Shown: positions 35,045-43,987 of the stretch, in pieces
Position numbering within the stretch: the stretch's first letter is position 1
Layout: each line of letters begins with the position of its first letter
Assembly (NCBI RefSeq): GCF_051465645.1
Contig: NZ_CP195790.1
Location: forward strand, 2,418,001 to 2,482,000
Direction of reading: 5' to 3'
Source of the DNA: Planctomicrobium sp051465645
Lineage (GTDB): Bacteria > Planctomycetota > Planctomycetia > Planctomycetales > Planctomycetaceae
DNA length: 64,000 bases
Translations under genes and position numbers: made by a program
The notes under the pieces: generated by a model
Told to the model about the DNA's origin: nothing
The model's input: only the letters and a program-made list of their open reading frames with translations
Database searches by the model: none

Positions 35045-35923
35045 ATGAAACTGGCAAAGGTTCGGACTGCTGACACTGCTGTTGCTGTTGCCGTTGTTGA
35101 AGATGAGCTCGTCAAAGTGCTTCCGTTAGAACGACTCACAGGGATTTCGACACTGGCCGATCTCCTTCACTCTGCATCCCCCAAGGAGCTCGTGAACCAG
35201 CTGTTGCCACACGCGACAGCATTGCCAATTGCGGAAGTCACTTTTCTTGCACCAGTCGATCAGCAGGAAACCTGGGCAGCAGGAGTGACTTACAAACGCA
35301 GCCAGATCGCCAGAATGGAAGAATCGGAATCAGCGGCGTCTCACTACGACAAAGTGTATTCCGCAGATCGCCCTGAAATTTTCTTCAAAGCGACACCCAA
35401 CCGAATTTCAAGTCCCGGTGAACCTGTCCGCGTACGTATGGACAGCAACTGGTCCGTTCCAGAACCAGAGTTCACACTGGTACTGAACCCGAAACTTCAG
35501 ATTGTTGGCTACACCATTGGCAACGACATGTCGGCCAGAGATATCGAAGGGGAAAACCCACTGTATCTGCCGCAGGCCAAAGTGTATCGACAATGTTGTG
35601 CAATCGGCCCTTGTATTCGCCTCGCCGATGGCCCGTTGGATCTGGCTGCCACTGAAATCACACTGACAATTTCTCGCAGCGGAAATCAGGAATTCCACGG
35701 TACGACAACTCTCGCCCAACTTCATCGCAAGTTACCTGAACTCGCAGAATGGCTGGGACGGGAAGACGACTTCCCCACTGGTGCGTTTCTGCTCACTGGG
35801 ACAGGGTTAGTCCCGGAGAACCAGTTCACACTGGAAGATGGTGACGAAGTCGAGATTTCAATCACCGGAATCGGCACGCTCAGGAACCCGGTCGTCAAAG
35901 GCAACCGCGTATCCGCTTCCTGA
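35045..35923 (+). CDS. Fumarylacetoacetate hydrolase family protein
   Basis: The 292-residue product has the FAH fold: an N-terminal lid, then YKRSQIARM and ETWAAGVTY, the metal-binding residues in WSVPEPEFTLVL and IGNDMSARDIEGENPLYLPQAKVY, and GTGLVPENQFTLEDGDEVEI. Members cleave or hydrate beta-keto acids using a divalent metal. The DIEGENPLYLPQAK segment matches the subgroup annotated as 2-keto-3-deoxy-sugar-acid dehydratases, so a sugar-acid substrate is more likely than fumarylacetoacetate, but this is inference. GGAAAG precedes the ATG. Confidence 0.9.
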   Translation: MKLAKVRTADTAVAVAVVEDELVKVLPLERLTGISTLADLLHSASPKELVNQLLPHATALPIAEVTFLAPVDQQETWAAGVTYKRSQIARMEESESAASHYDKVYSADRPEIFFKATPNRISSPGEPVRVRMDSNWSVPEPEFTLVLNPKLQIVGYTIGNDMSARDIEGENPLYLPQAKVYRQCCAIGPCIRLADGPLDLAATEITLTISRSGNQEFHGTTTLAQLHRKLPELAEWLGREDDFPTGAFLLTGTGLVPENQFTLEDGDEVEISITGIGTLRNPVVKGNRVSAS

Positions 35924-35972
35924 CAATTCGAGCGAGCGCACAGACGGGGCGTTCAACAAACAATTCAGAGAC

Positions 35973-36021
35973 ACAAACAACAGCAGGAGTCAGTAACCAT
36001 CTGACTCCTGCTGCTGTTTGT
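35973..36021. terminator. Bidirectional terminator
   Basis: The 21-base arm at 35973-35993 (core CAGCAGGAGTCAG) pairs with 36001-36021 (core CTGACTCCTGCTG) with one mismatch and a seven-base loop TAACCAT. It sits between convergent genes. Confidence 0.85.
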
Positions 36022-36041
36022 ACTTTGAAGAAACACGCTGA

Positions 36042-37226
36042 TTACTTGTCCTCGACGAGGCCTTCCATCATGACAACTTCGAAATCTCCGCCGTGAATCT
36101 TCTTCAACTTGTGAAGGTTGTCGTCATTCCATAGTGGATGGGGAGCCCCAGAGATAAACCAGTCACTTCCGTTATCAGCCAGGATCATGCCGTAGCGTTT
36201 CAGTGCCGTCAAAATCACCTGCGTCTCTTCAGGGAATGAGCTGATATCGAAGTCCTTCTTCAAACGGACCCGCATCCCCAAAGGAGGCAAGTCCAGCGAT
36301 GTGTGTCGACTGGCCCAATGCGTTGCCGGTGGGACAAACGCCCGCCGCGTTTTCTGCACAGTGAAGCGCAAGGCATGGCGAATCTCTTTCAACTCAACCG
36401 TTTCGTCATAGCGGACCAGTCCCGGAAAAATCGGCAGTCCCGCCGCATCCGCACTTGTCCAGCCAATGGGTCGACTTGGATGTTCTTTCAAATTGAAGAT
36501 CGCGCCGGACTCCGCCTTCCAGATGAGCCCGCCAGCAACAGGGAAAGCTCGAAACAATTCATACAGGGTCCAGTTGTCCCGGTCGACGACGATCACATGG
36601 CGGTCGCCATCAACGTTGGGGTCTCCTTCAATCGGAGCATTGGTTGGAACGGGATAGGGTCCTGGATCGCTTTCGTCGCCATAGGCCGTGTAACGAATCG
36701 GGTAGCGTTTCTGATCCCCTGACACGACAACATAGGGAATCCCGATCGGTGCTCCGTTCCACAATCCGGACCCAAAGTCTGGGTGAATGTTCCGGTCTCG
36801 TCCAATCGTGTTAATGATCACATCTGACAGCGGGTCGACTGGCAGATCGTCAATTCTCTGATTCCAGGCGTTATCCTCAGGAAACGGGAGCTTTCCCCCG
36901 AGAGCTGCTCCCTCGCCCAGATGAACAACGCCCTTCTGAAAGGGACGCGGAATACTGCTATTCACAGGTTGCTGAATCGCAGCGTTCTCATCTTTTGGTG
37001 CTAACCGAGGCCCTGGTTCTTGTGCACCACTTTGGCCGGAAAGCTGTTCGGGTTCTGACGATTCTGCGAGTGGCTTCGCCTGATAGAGCGCCCCAGCTCC
37101 ATTCAGAGTTCCTCCTCCGTCGCGTGCCACCAAATCTTCGTTGCCATACATGACAACTCCAATGAGAGTCAGCGTGACAACTCCCCCTAACAGGATTAGG
37201 TCGAAATGCTTCGGCAATCGGTTCAT
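36042..37226 (-). CDS. Membrane-anchored conserved protein of unknown function
   Basis: The 394-residue product has an uncleaved-looking N-terminal helix (LILLGGVVTLTLIGVVMYG), a low-complexity linker, and a well-ordered domain starting at DNAWNQRIDDLPVDPLSDVI. Distinctive motifs are YGDESDPGPYPVPTNAPIEG, DRHVIVVDRDNWTLYELF, RPIGWTSADAAGLPIFPGLV and RYGMILADNGSDWFISG. These occur together in a secreted family spread through bacteria and some eukaryotes, with no established function that I know. It would be outside the cytoplasm. The conserved Asp, Glu and His residues suggest an enzyme, but I will not guess which. Confidence 0.8.
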   Translation of the reverse strand: MNRLPKHFDLILLGGVVTLTLIGVVMYGNEDLVARDGGGTLNGAGALYQAKPLAESSEPEQLSGQSGAQEPGPRLAPKDENAAIQQPVNSSIPRPFQKGVVHLGEGAALGGKLPFPEDNAWNQRIDDLPVDPLSDVIINTIGRDRNIHPDFGSGLWNGAPIGIPYVVVSGDQKRYPIRYTAYGDESDPGPYPVPTNAPIEGDPNVDGDRHVIVVDRDNWTLYELFRAFPVAGGLIWKAESGAIFNLKEHPSRPIGWTSADAAGLPIFPGLVRYDETVELKEIRHALRFTVQKTRRAFVPPATHWASRHTSLDLPPLGMRVRLKKDFDISSFPEETQVILTALKRYGMILADNGSDWFISGAPHPLWNDDNLHKLKKIHGGDFEVVMMEGLVEDK

Positions 37227-37863
37227 AAAAACTCACCAAACGGAGTCACTGAATTCGCTTCAGGCATGAAATTTGTACAGGTGTTGTTCAGTGTGATGGC
37301 GAGTGAACGGATCCGTCCCCCCCAATACACGATGAACTGAACAGGATCAGAGTCGCCACCCGCGATAAAACGAGCAAAATCAGGAGACCAACAGAGCGAT
37401 TTGTGATTCCGTCGTGTGAAAAACTACCTCATACACGGAAACCTGGGCCAAGTTTTTACAACAGATCACTGACTACACATACAAAACTCTTCCCAAACTA
37501 CCATTGCAACCCGATCAGCGAGAGTGTTGCAGAATTCACGATCAGCATTGATGGATTAGTCGCCGGGCCTGAAACGAGATTCCGGCGAATACCTTTCAAC
37601 TTCAAACCAAATACCGTGTAGACTTTTCAAAACAGCCTTGAATTTGTGTGAAAAATTCAACTTTTGAGATTCAGAACATCAGCAATTCCCCGATTGGATT
37701 GAATTTTTCTCCGCAATTGAGCGGAGTCCTGAAGGCTCGGACACGAGCGATGAATGTGCGTAACGGAGTGCGACTTCTGCGTACTGAGGCGTCCAGATTT
37801 CTGTCCAACGCGAAAATTGTGACCTACACTTTCGCTTGGGCAAAGAATGAATTGAGGTCAATT
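37227..37863. other. Intergenic region upstream of 37864 gene
   Basis: This 637-base gap is A+T-rich toward its end. It contains the inverted repeat TTGAATT (37638-37644) and AATTCAA (37654-37660). The frame of the next gene opens within it, but I see no ribosome binding site there. No gene or RNA is evident. Confidence 0.5.
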
Positions 37864-39678
37864 ATGACCGAAAACAAGTTGCAACCCGGCCGAGCATTTC
37901 GACAGCTCACCCTGATGGCGTTTGGCATCGCCGCCAGCGCTGCAGCTGTCTTGCCTGAATGCCACGCACAAATTCAGAGCGTTCCTGTTCAGGGGGGCTT
38001 CCCTCAGAATCAACAAGCTGTCCCATACAGGCCGTTCAGCCCTCAACCGGCTCAACAACCTGCTCAGATGCAGTTCCGACCACAAGTTGCTCCACAGCAA
38101 TTTGCCCCCGGACAGTTTTCACAGCAGCAGCAATCTCTGGTACCACGGTATCCGCAACAACAGATGATGCCTGGTCAGGGACCGATGGCTCAAGTTGCGG
38201 TGCAGCAATCCGTATTGCGAATGACAACGCATCAGGGTGTCCACGAGATGGCCTCTCGTCACCCTCTCTGTATTCTCATTGGCGAACGAATTGCCAGCCA
38301 CCTGATTGCCAATGAAACCCGTGATGAAGGTCCTTTTCAGGACGAAATCATGGGAGCCCGCATTCAGGGAAACCAGCGGACCAGCACTCGCACTCGCATT
38401 GATTTCGTGGACAACCCTGTCGCGATTCAGATGAATGTTGTTCTCAATGGGATGACATTCAGCCAGACATTGAGTCAGGTTCGTCAGGCAGCAATTCAAA
38501 GTGCCGGGAGTGTTGAGTTCGAAGTTGCAAAGCAGATCGAATTCGACGGCACTCGACTTTCCACGAGAACTCCTTCCGCGTTCATGCGAGTGAACCAGCA
38601 GAACCTTGGCGCCTCGACTCCGATGAACCCGATCCCACTGTTAGGGCCACTCGCCAGCAGTGTCGTCATGAATGCCGCAGAGCAGCGTCGGCCGATGACG
38701 GAATCGATCGCAGCTCATCGTATTACCCAACTTGTTGCCCCGACATTCAACAACCGACTCGACTCCGAGTTGGTCAAGTTGAACAAACTGTTGGCAGTTG
38801 ATCTGCGGAACATGCTGACTCAGGCACAATTGTACCCCAGCCACATTGCCACCAAATCAACCGAAGAAGCGGCCATGTGGGGCGTCGCATTTGAAACCGC
38901 TGCCCCCTCCACAGCCAACCGTCCCAACATCCAACAGATTTCCACTGGAGTACGTAAGGTCAAAGCCTTACCGGCCCGACAGCTTCTGGAAGCACCGAGT
39001 CTGTCTGGTCCCGAGTCATCCCCTTCAGCAAACCTTCCAAATCCGTTTCGTCTGACCGGAGTCGATTTGCGCAATCAGGCATCGATGCTGATTCACGAAT
39101 CACTGATTGCCGACTTGGCCGAACGCTTTGAACTCGGTGGGAAAGATATTCAACCTGAACTCCTGAACTCTGTGCTCGGCAATCCCGCCACAGATAAACC
39201 TGCCCCGTCCGTTGGGACATTGGTACTGGATGTTGAAAATCCAATTTCAGCCACCATTACAAGTGGCGAATTCCTGATCACCGTCCGAGCGGGTTTTAAG
39301 CCTGTCCTGGGGCCGGAGATTTCGACTCAGGAAGCCGTCTTTGCCTTTAACCCTGTCCTGACCGAGGACCATGTCACCCTGAAACCAGAACTCCGCACAA
39401 TCACCCCAGCGAATCAAAAAGAGAAATCAACCGGCATCTTGCAAATGGCCGGTGAAGCAATGGTTCGCAATGCCATTGAACAGAAGCTGAAAGAAATCAA
39501 ATTACCTCGCGTCGTTAACCTGCCTCGCTCAGAAGATCAGGCTCCTCTCGCATTGCGATTGAAAAACCTGACTCTGGCAGACGGTTGGATGACCTGTGAT
39601 TACGAGGTCTCCGGCAATGCAGTTCCACAGTTCAGCGATGCCTCAGAAGCCGTAGTTGATGCACCTGCCACTCAGTAA
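37864..39678 (+). CDS. Secreted conserved planctomycete-type protein
   Basis: The 604-residue protein has a signal peptide (LTLMAFGIAASAAAVLPECHAQ), a Gln/Pro-rich low-complexity segment (~residues 25-110), and then a long alpha/beta body without cysteines. Two related stretches recur: NPVAIQMNVVLNGMTF and LDVENPISATITSGEFLITV, both followed by strand-rich sequence, hinting at two copies of one beta domain. I do not recognise a known family. The start at ATG 37864 follows GAGG by six bases. It is followed by a terminator. Confidence 0.78.
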   Translation: MTENKLQPGRAFRQLTLMAFGIAASAAAVLPECHAQIQSVPVQGGFPQNQQAVPYRPFSPQPAQQPAQMQFRPQVAPQQFAPGQFSQQQQSLVPRYPQQQMMPGQGPMAQVAVQQSVLRMTTHQGVHEMASRHPLCILIGERIASHLIANETRDEGPFQDEIMGARIQGNQRTSTRTRIDFVDNPVAIQMNVVLNGMTFSQTLSQVRQAAIQSAGSVEFEVAKQIEFDGTRLSTRTPSAFMRVNQQNLGASTPMNPIPLLGPLASSVVMNAAEQRRPMTESIAAHRITQLVAPTFNNRLDSELVKLNKLLAVDLRNMLTQAQLYPSHIATKSTEEAAMWGVAFETAAPSTANRPNIQQISTGVRKVKALPARQLLEAPSLSGPESSPSANLPNPFRLTGVDLRNQASMLIHESLIADLAERFELGGKDIQPELLNSVLGNPATDKPAPSVGTLVLDVENPISATITSGEFLITVRAGFKPVLGPEISTQEAVFAFNPVLTEDHVTLKPELRTITPANQKEKSTGILQMAGEAMVRNAIEQKLKEIKLPRVVNLPRSEDQAPLALRLKNLTLADGWMTCDYEVSGNAVPQFSDASEAVVDAPATQ

Positions 39679-39709
39679 TTGAACAGATGCGCACAGGGCG
39701 AAAATTCAA

Positions 39710-39752
39710 GAAGGAGCGGCTTTCCAGTCTGGAACGCCGCTCCTTCGCTTTT
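39710..39752. terminator. Terminator between convergent genes
   Basis: GAAGGAGCGGC (39710-39720) pairs with GCCGCTCCTTC (39736-39746), and the loop contains a small TCCAG-TCTGGA extension. GCTTTTC follows. Confidence 0.85.
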
Positions 39753-39785
39753 CACATCAATCTGGCCCGCAGTAAAGATCTCTGG

Positions 39786-41195
39786 TCACGAACTCGGTTC
39801 GTTTGTCGCTTCTTCGCCTATACCAGAATCATCCAATTGAGATTCATCTCCGTCAGTTGAAGTCCCGGTTCGAATTGCTTCAAGTGCGGACAACGTCTGC
39901 CCGAGCCAGTCGTCATCTTCTGTGTGCCCAAACCGACTGCGGAGAATCGACTCTGCTTCACCGTTGGTCAAAGAATCAATCAGCCGAACAATCAACAAGA
40001 CTTCTTCACGATTCTGGTTGAGTAATGACCGCCGCAGATCTTCAACAAGAATCGGCAGGATTCCATCGGCATCAATCGCGTCAAAATTCGTGTAGAGCAG
40101 GCGAATCGCACGCATCCGCACTTGATGGTCACGTTCTTTAGTGAGCACATCGACGATGGTCGCCTGTAATTCTGGAGTTCGTTGAAGCACTTCCAGAACC
40201 CCCATCGCCGCAAATCGAGCTCGCACAGAGCGGTGCTTCAAGCATTCCAAAACATCCTGATCGGCAGCCGCAGCCTGAGTTGGGTGAGCCGCCAGAATAT
40301 CCAACGCTCCCTTGGAAAGACTGCTGTCATCATGATGAAGGGCACGAACTAACTCCTCAGTCAAACCTGGAGTCAGTTCGAACTGTTGAGCCCCCATATC
40401 CCAAAAACTATCGAGTGCCAACGCATCGGATCCGGTTCTCAGGCGTCGTTCCCAGAACGGGACAAGATCCCTCCCCGTCGGGCGTTTTTCGAAGATCTCA
40501 GTCGTGTCGGACTTCTTGAGGAACTTCAGTCCTTGAGTCATCGCGTCTCTGGAATCGCGTGCCAGTTCCTGCTGCCAGTTGCCAGGCGTTTCTTGCCGTA
40601 ACCAACAGTTCAACGCCATTGCGTACCCGAATTGCAACGCGTTCAGATTCTTCGTTTGATTCATCATCCACGTATACAAACCGACGCCCCGTGGAGGAGT
40701 TCCGAGCAGTTTGGCGTTGGCATTGAAGACCCCGAATCCGAGGAACACCGTCATCAGATCGAGCAATGGCTCAACGTCCGGCTCTTTTCCTGTCAGATGT
40801 TGTTCTGACTTCAAGACCGCTCTGGCGATTTCCCGAGAGACGATCGCCAGAACACGATTGGGGTCAGTCAAAGACGCCTGGGGAATCCGGACAACAGGTG
40901 TAGAATCCAGACTAACCAACGCCCCCCCTTCTGCAGTCGCCTCTGCCGGAGCCTCGATCTCTAGTGTGATTGGCTGCTTGAGTTGCATGATTCCGACGAT
41001 GCGATCAAAGGCCGCACGAAGTGAATCTGCCTCAAACCGTGTGGCAACATTGAAGTCTCGAAGAGTCTGCTGGCCAGACGACTGTACGCGGTTTGGTCCC
41101 AATCGGTTCGTCAACCAGCACATCCTCCTCTCAAGCCAGAGACGCTCCTCAAGTGACACTGGGCACGCTGGCTTAAAACCGAACAGAGAGAACAT
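39786..41195 (-). CDS. HEAT-repeat protein with conserved N-terminal domain
   Basis: The 469-residue protein starts MFSLFGFKPACPVSLEERLWLERRMCWL, an opening I associate with a planctomycete family of unknown role. The middle has LTDPNRVLAIVSREIARAVL and GLYTWMMNQTKNLNALQFGYAMAL, which resembles the helices of zinc-protease-like proteins but without an HEXXH. The C-terminal ~200 residues are HEAT-like repeats (SLSKGALDILAAHPTQ, SVRARFAAMGVLEVLQRT, QVRMRAIRLLYTNFD). There is no signal peptide, so it is probably cytoplasmic. An upstream in-frame start (41261) would add 22 residues that look non-coding. Confidence 0.78.
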   Translation of the reverse strand: MFSLFGFKPACPVSLEERLWLERRMCWLTNRLGPNRVQSSGQQTLRDFNVATRFEADSLRAAFDRIVGIMQLKQPITLEIEAPAEATAEGGALVSLDSTPVVRIPQASLTDPNRVLAIVSREIARAVLKSEQHLTGKEPDVEPLLDLMTVFLGFGVFNANAKLLGTPPRGVGLYTWMMNQTKNLNALQFGYAMALNCWLRQETPGNWQQELARDSRDAMTQGLKFLKKSDTTEIFEKRPTGRDLVPFWERRLRTGSDALALDSFWDMGAQQFELTPGLTEELVRALHHDDSSLSKGALDILAAHPTQAAAADQDVLECLKHRSVRARFAAMGVLEVLQRTPELQATIVDVLTKERDHQVRMRAIRLLYTNFDAIDADGILPILVEDLRRSLLNQNREEVLLIVRLIDSLTNGEAESILRSRFGHTEDDDWLGQTLSALEAIRTGTSTDGDESQLDDSGIGEEATNEPSS

Positions 41196-42585
41196 GGATA
41201 TTGAGTCTCCACTCCACGCTAAGATCGCAGTTACTGATGACGTCTCAGAGAAGCCTGTCAAGCCATGGAAAATTTGTCAATCCAGCACCGCACCTGCTTC
41301 CGCTGAAACAACTTATGCCACATCGCTTCCTGAATGCATTCAACCGGCATCACGTGAAAAGAGATCAAGAAAACGAGCTGCAGTCCAGATTAAAGGACGC
41401 AACAATTACGCAACATCCTCAGGGAAGTCTGCGCCTAAGATGAAAATGCAGAGGGTTCTCAGATCCCGTTTTTCGCTGCTAGTAAAGCAATTCCAACACT
41501 GGCTAGTTCGAATGTTCTCTGTCCAAATCGCCGAAACTTCCACCGACAATCGATCTGCCTATCGCCTTTTCCAACAATGCTTAAAATCCAGAAACAGACA
41601 AAATGATGCCGGTCCACGGGGTTAGCCCTAGCATTCAGGGACGGACCAACTGCAAGCGATCAACAACATGCCTTTTGGGCGAAATCATGAGGAAGTAATA
41701 TGAATTTTATCGAAAACAGCCCCTCAGACATTTCGTCACAGAAGTCTTGCAGAGCGATGCTTGCGTCTGCCTCTCATTTGCTTGAAAGAATTGGAAAACT
41801 TGCTCTTGACGGAAATCACCGAATCCGTCTTGTGAATATTCCTACAGGAACAGTATCTTCGCAGCAACGAACTTCCGAAAGCTAGAGAGACATCGCGATG
41901 CTCGGTGAACTACAGTTGGAGTAACCTTTAAAAGTCACTGTCGATACCGAATGAGAATTCGCCGTCGCGATAATCAGAATTCATCCCGATTCGTTTTCAG
42001 ATGACCACTTTGACAGGCGGATTCATTTGAAATCCTTGCCCCCCTAACCGTCCTCAGAGTTTCCTAGATGTCTCAAAAACCTAGCGAATTTGACCACAAG
42101 TCGGACGTCATCTCGTGCCTCAGACTGTGTGGCTGAGGGGATTGTCAGTTCTCGTTCGTAGACGCGTCCCCCGTTTTTGGACATGCGGTGAAAACAACTC
42201 AAAAGAACTGGACGATGGATGAGAACGTAGCAGGGCAACATCGCTAGAAAGTTGGTATCGAAGAAACCGAATTAACATATCCATAACGTCTTGACGATCG
42301 CTTCATTAGTCTAGACGAATGTTATTACGAAGCAGAATCCGCACCAATGCTTTCGTTCAACAAGCATTGGAACCCGAATTAGATATCCAGCCACTGTCGA
42401 TGTGCAATAACTGAAACCACGGATCACCCACAATCAGCTATAGCAATACACCTGTATCCCGACACTGTTGATCTAACCTGCCATTTGAAAACAGAGTTCA
42501 CCTGAGCGAAAATCCAGAATGCAATTGAGGCGGGTTCACATGAATGCATTGATTCGCGAAGTCGTACTTGAGGTTTTAGAATTAA
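41196..42585. other. 1.4-kb low-coding region, candidate island edge
   Basis: This stretch is visibly more A+T-rich than its surroundings. The first 430 bases are open on the plus strand (a basic 144-residue frame from ATG 41194, whose start overlaps the CAT of the neighbouring gene). GGTCC near 41610 and GGACC near 41645 bracket a short palindromic patch. A small gene with a ribosome binding site is called at 41700. A minus-strand frame at 42044-42241 has no recognisable domain. I see no transposase. Confidence 0.5.
41700..41885 (+). CDS. Possible small protein (61 residues)
   Basis: The ATG is preceded by GAGGAAG with a four-base spacer, one of the better ribosome binding sites in the region. 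The product (MNFIENSPSDISSQ... ASASHLLERIGKLAL...) has no signal peptide or known domain, but a plausible amphipathic helix around residues 22-35. It could be an orphan gene of the acquired segment or chance. No homology is claimed. Confidence 0.35.
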   Translation: MNFIENSPSDISSQKSCRAMLASASHLLERIGKLALDGNHRIRLVNIPTGTVSSQQRTSES

Positions 42586-43707
42586 ATGAAATCAATTCGT
42601 CGGTTGGTTATCGTGACCCAACACTTTTACTCTTCAAAACGAAAAGCGAATTTTCACTTCTTGGCGGACGCATTTGCGAATCTCGGAATTGAAGTAACAT
42701 TTGTCACGACACAGATCAGTCCAATTTCGTGGCTCAAAAAGGGAGACACCCGACTTTGTCCAGAACTGTGGCAAGAATCTGGAAGGATCATCGAGAAGCG
42801 ACCGAACCTCAGGAGTTTCGTCTGGCTAACTCCGTTCCATACGTTCACTTTGAAATCAAAGTTGGCCGATCAGCTATCAGGTCCGTTCTTCAATCTTTAC
42901 GAAAGGCTTCCACTTGGAAAACTTGCTCCGGTACTCAAAAATGCCGATGCCGTTCTTTTTGAAAGCGGAGGAGCGATCTTACTGACGGACCGTATCCGCA
43001 AGATCAACGGAACTGCTAAGCTCATATATCGCCCATCAGACGACCTTACCCATTTAGGGAGTCATCGAAACATCGTTAATGCTGAACGCAAACATAGGGA
43101 CAAATTCTCTCTTATCAGCGTCCCCTCAAGACGCGCAGCACAACATTTCGACGGCCACAGAAACGTAAGATATCAACCACACGGAATTGACAAACTGGTC
43201 TTTGAGACGTCAGCCCCGAGCCCTTATCCAGGTTCCAAAAGAGTTAATGCTGTTTCAGTTGGCTCATCGTTTTTTGATTACAAGTTCATTGAATTGGCAG
43301 CTCAATCTTTTCCTGACTGGCAATTCCATGTCATAGGCACCATGGCATCGAAGAGTCCTCTAAACAACATTACCTACTATGATGAAATGCCATTTCATCA
43401 AACGATTCCCCATCTCCGCCATGCAGACATCGGTCTAGCTCCGTATGTTGACCACGCAAGTGCAAGCGGGCTGGCTGACAGCTCTTTGAAAATAGTTCAG
43501 TACACTTGGAACAGGCTACCAGTAGTTGCACCCGTATTCTGCATGCGCACCGATAGACCTCATATTTTCGGGTATGAACATTCGCAGCCGGTGTCCATCG
43601 TTTCTGCATTGCAATCCGCGTCCACATTTGACCGCTCAACAATCGATCGCAGCCCCATCAAATCCTGGTCGGAGTTAGCAGTCGATATTCTTGAGTCTGC
43701 GACGTAG
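42586..43707 (+). CDS. GumK-like glycosyltransferase (GT70 family)
   Basis: The 373-residue protein lines up by eye with Xanthomonas GumK, the membrane-associated glucuronosyltransferase of xanthan assembly: ANFHFLADAFANLG near the N-terminus, DAVLFESGGAILL, AKLIYRPSDDLT, SVGSSFFDYKFIELAAQSFPDWQFHVIG, MPFHQTIPHLRHADIGLAPY, LADSSLKIVQY and LPVVAP. It has a GT-B fold and probably uses UDP-glucuronate, building an acidic exopolysaccharide. The other xanthan-type genes are absent here. The gene is A+T-richer than its neighbours and is isolated, both consistent with transfer. Its ribosome binding site is weak (GAGG twelve bases upstream). Confidence 0.8.
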   Translation: MKSIRRLVIVTQHFYSSKRKANFHFLADAFANLGIEVTFVTTQISPISWLKKGDTRLCPELWQESGRIIEKRPNLRSFVWLTPFHTFTLKSKLADQLSGPFFNLYERLPLGKLAPVLKNADAVLFESGGAILLTDRIRKINGTAKLIYRPSDDLTHLGSHRNIVNAERKHRDKFSLISVPSRRAAQHFDGHRNVRYQPHGIDKLVFETSAPSPYPGSKRVNAVSVGSSFFDYKFIELAAQSFPDWQFHVIGTMASKSPLNNITYYDEMPFHQTIPHLRHADIGLAPYVDHASASGLADSSLKIVQYTWNRLPVVAPVFCMRTDRPHIFGYEHSQPVSIVSALQSASTFDRSTIDRSPIKSWSELAVDILESAT

Positions 43708-43987
43708 CGGTTACTCGGAGAATCCGCTTTCTGCAGCATTCTTACTCCTTGGAGGGCGGGTTAAAACTGTCTGATCGCCATCGACCACTCTCAGTGCTTC
43801 AGACAACTGGCGTTCTGACGCTGCTTTCCGCTATCCTGTGTGGTCCCGTTCTGAGAAGTGCCGCCTCTTTCTTCCGTACGATTTCGTCGAGACGGAAAAC
43901 TGTCGATGCCATCTTCTCAGTCACTGATGGAACAACCGGAGTCACCGGTCACATCAAATTTGATTTTGCCTGAGTAAAACGTCTTTT

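Noticed and set aside
40711..41193. Part of a 304-codon plus-strand open frame that lies antisense to the HEAT-repeat gene
   Set aside because: It mirrors the coding frame of the minus-strand gene, which has recognisable repeats. Only the part beyond 41194 is left as an open question.
43749..43973. 74-codon frame before the COG2509 gene
   Set aside because: It starts from TTG without a ribosome binding site and has no recognisable feature.
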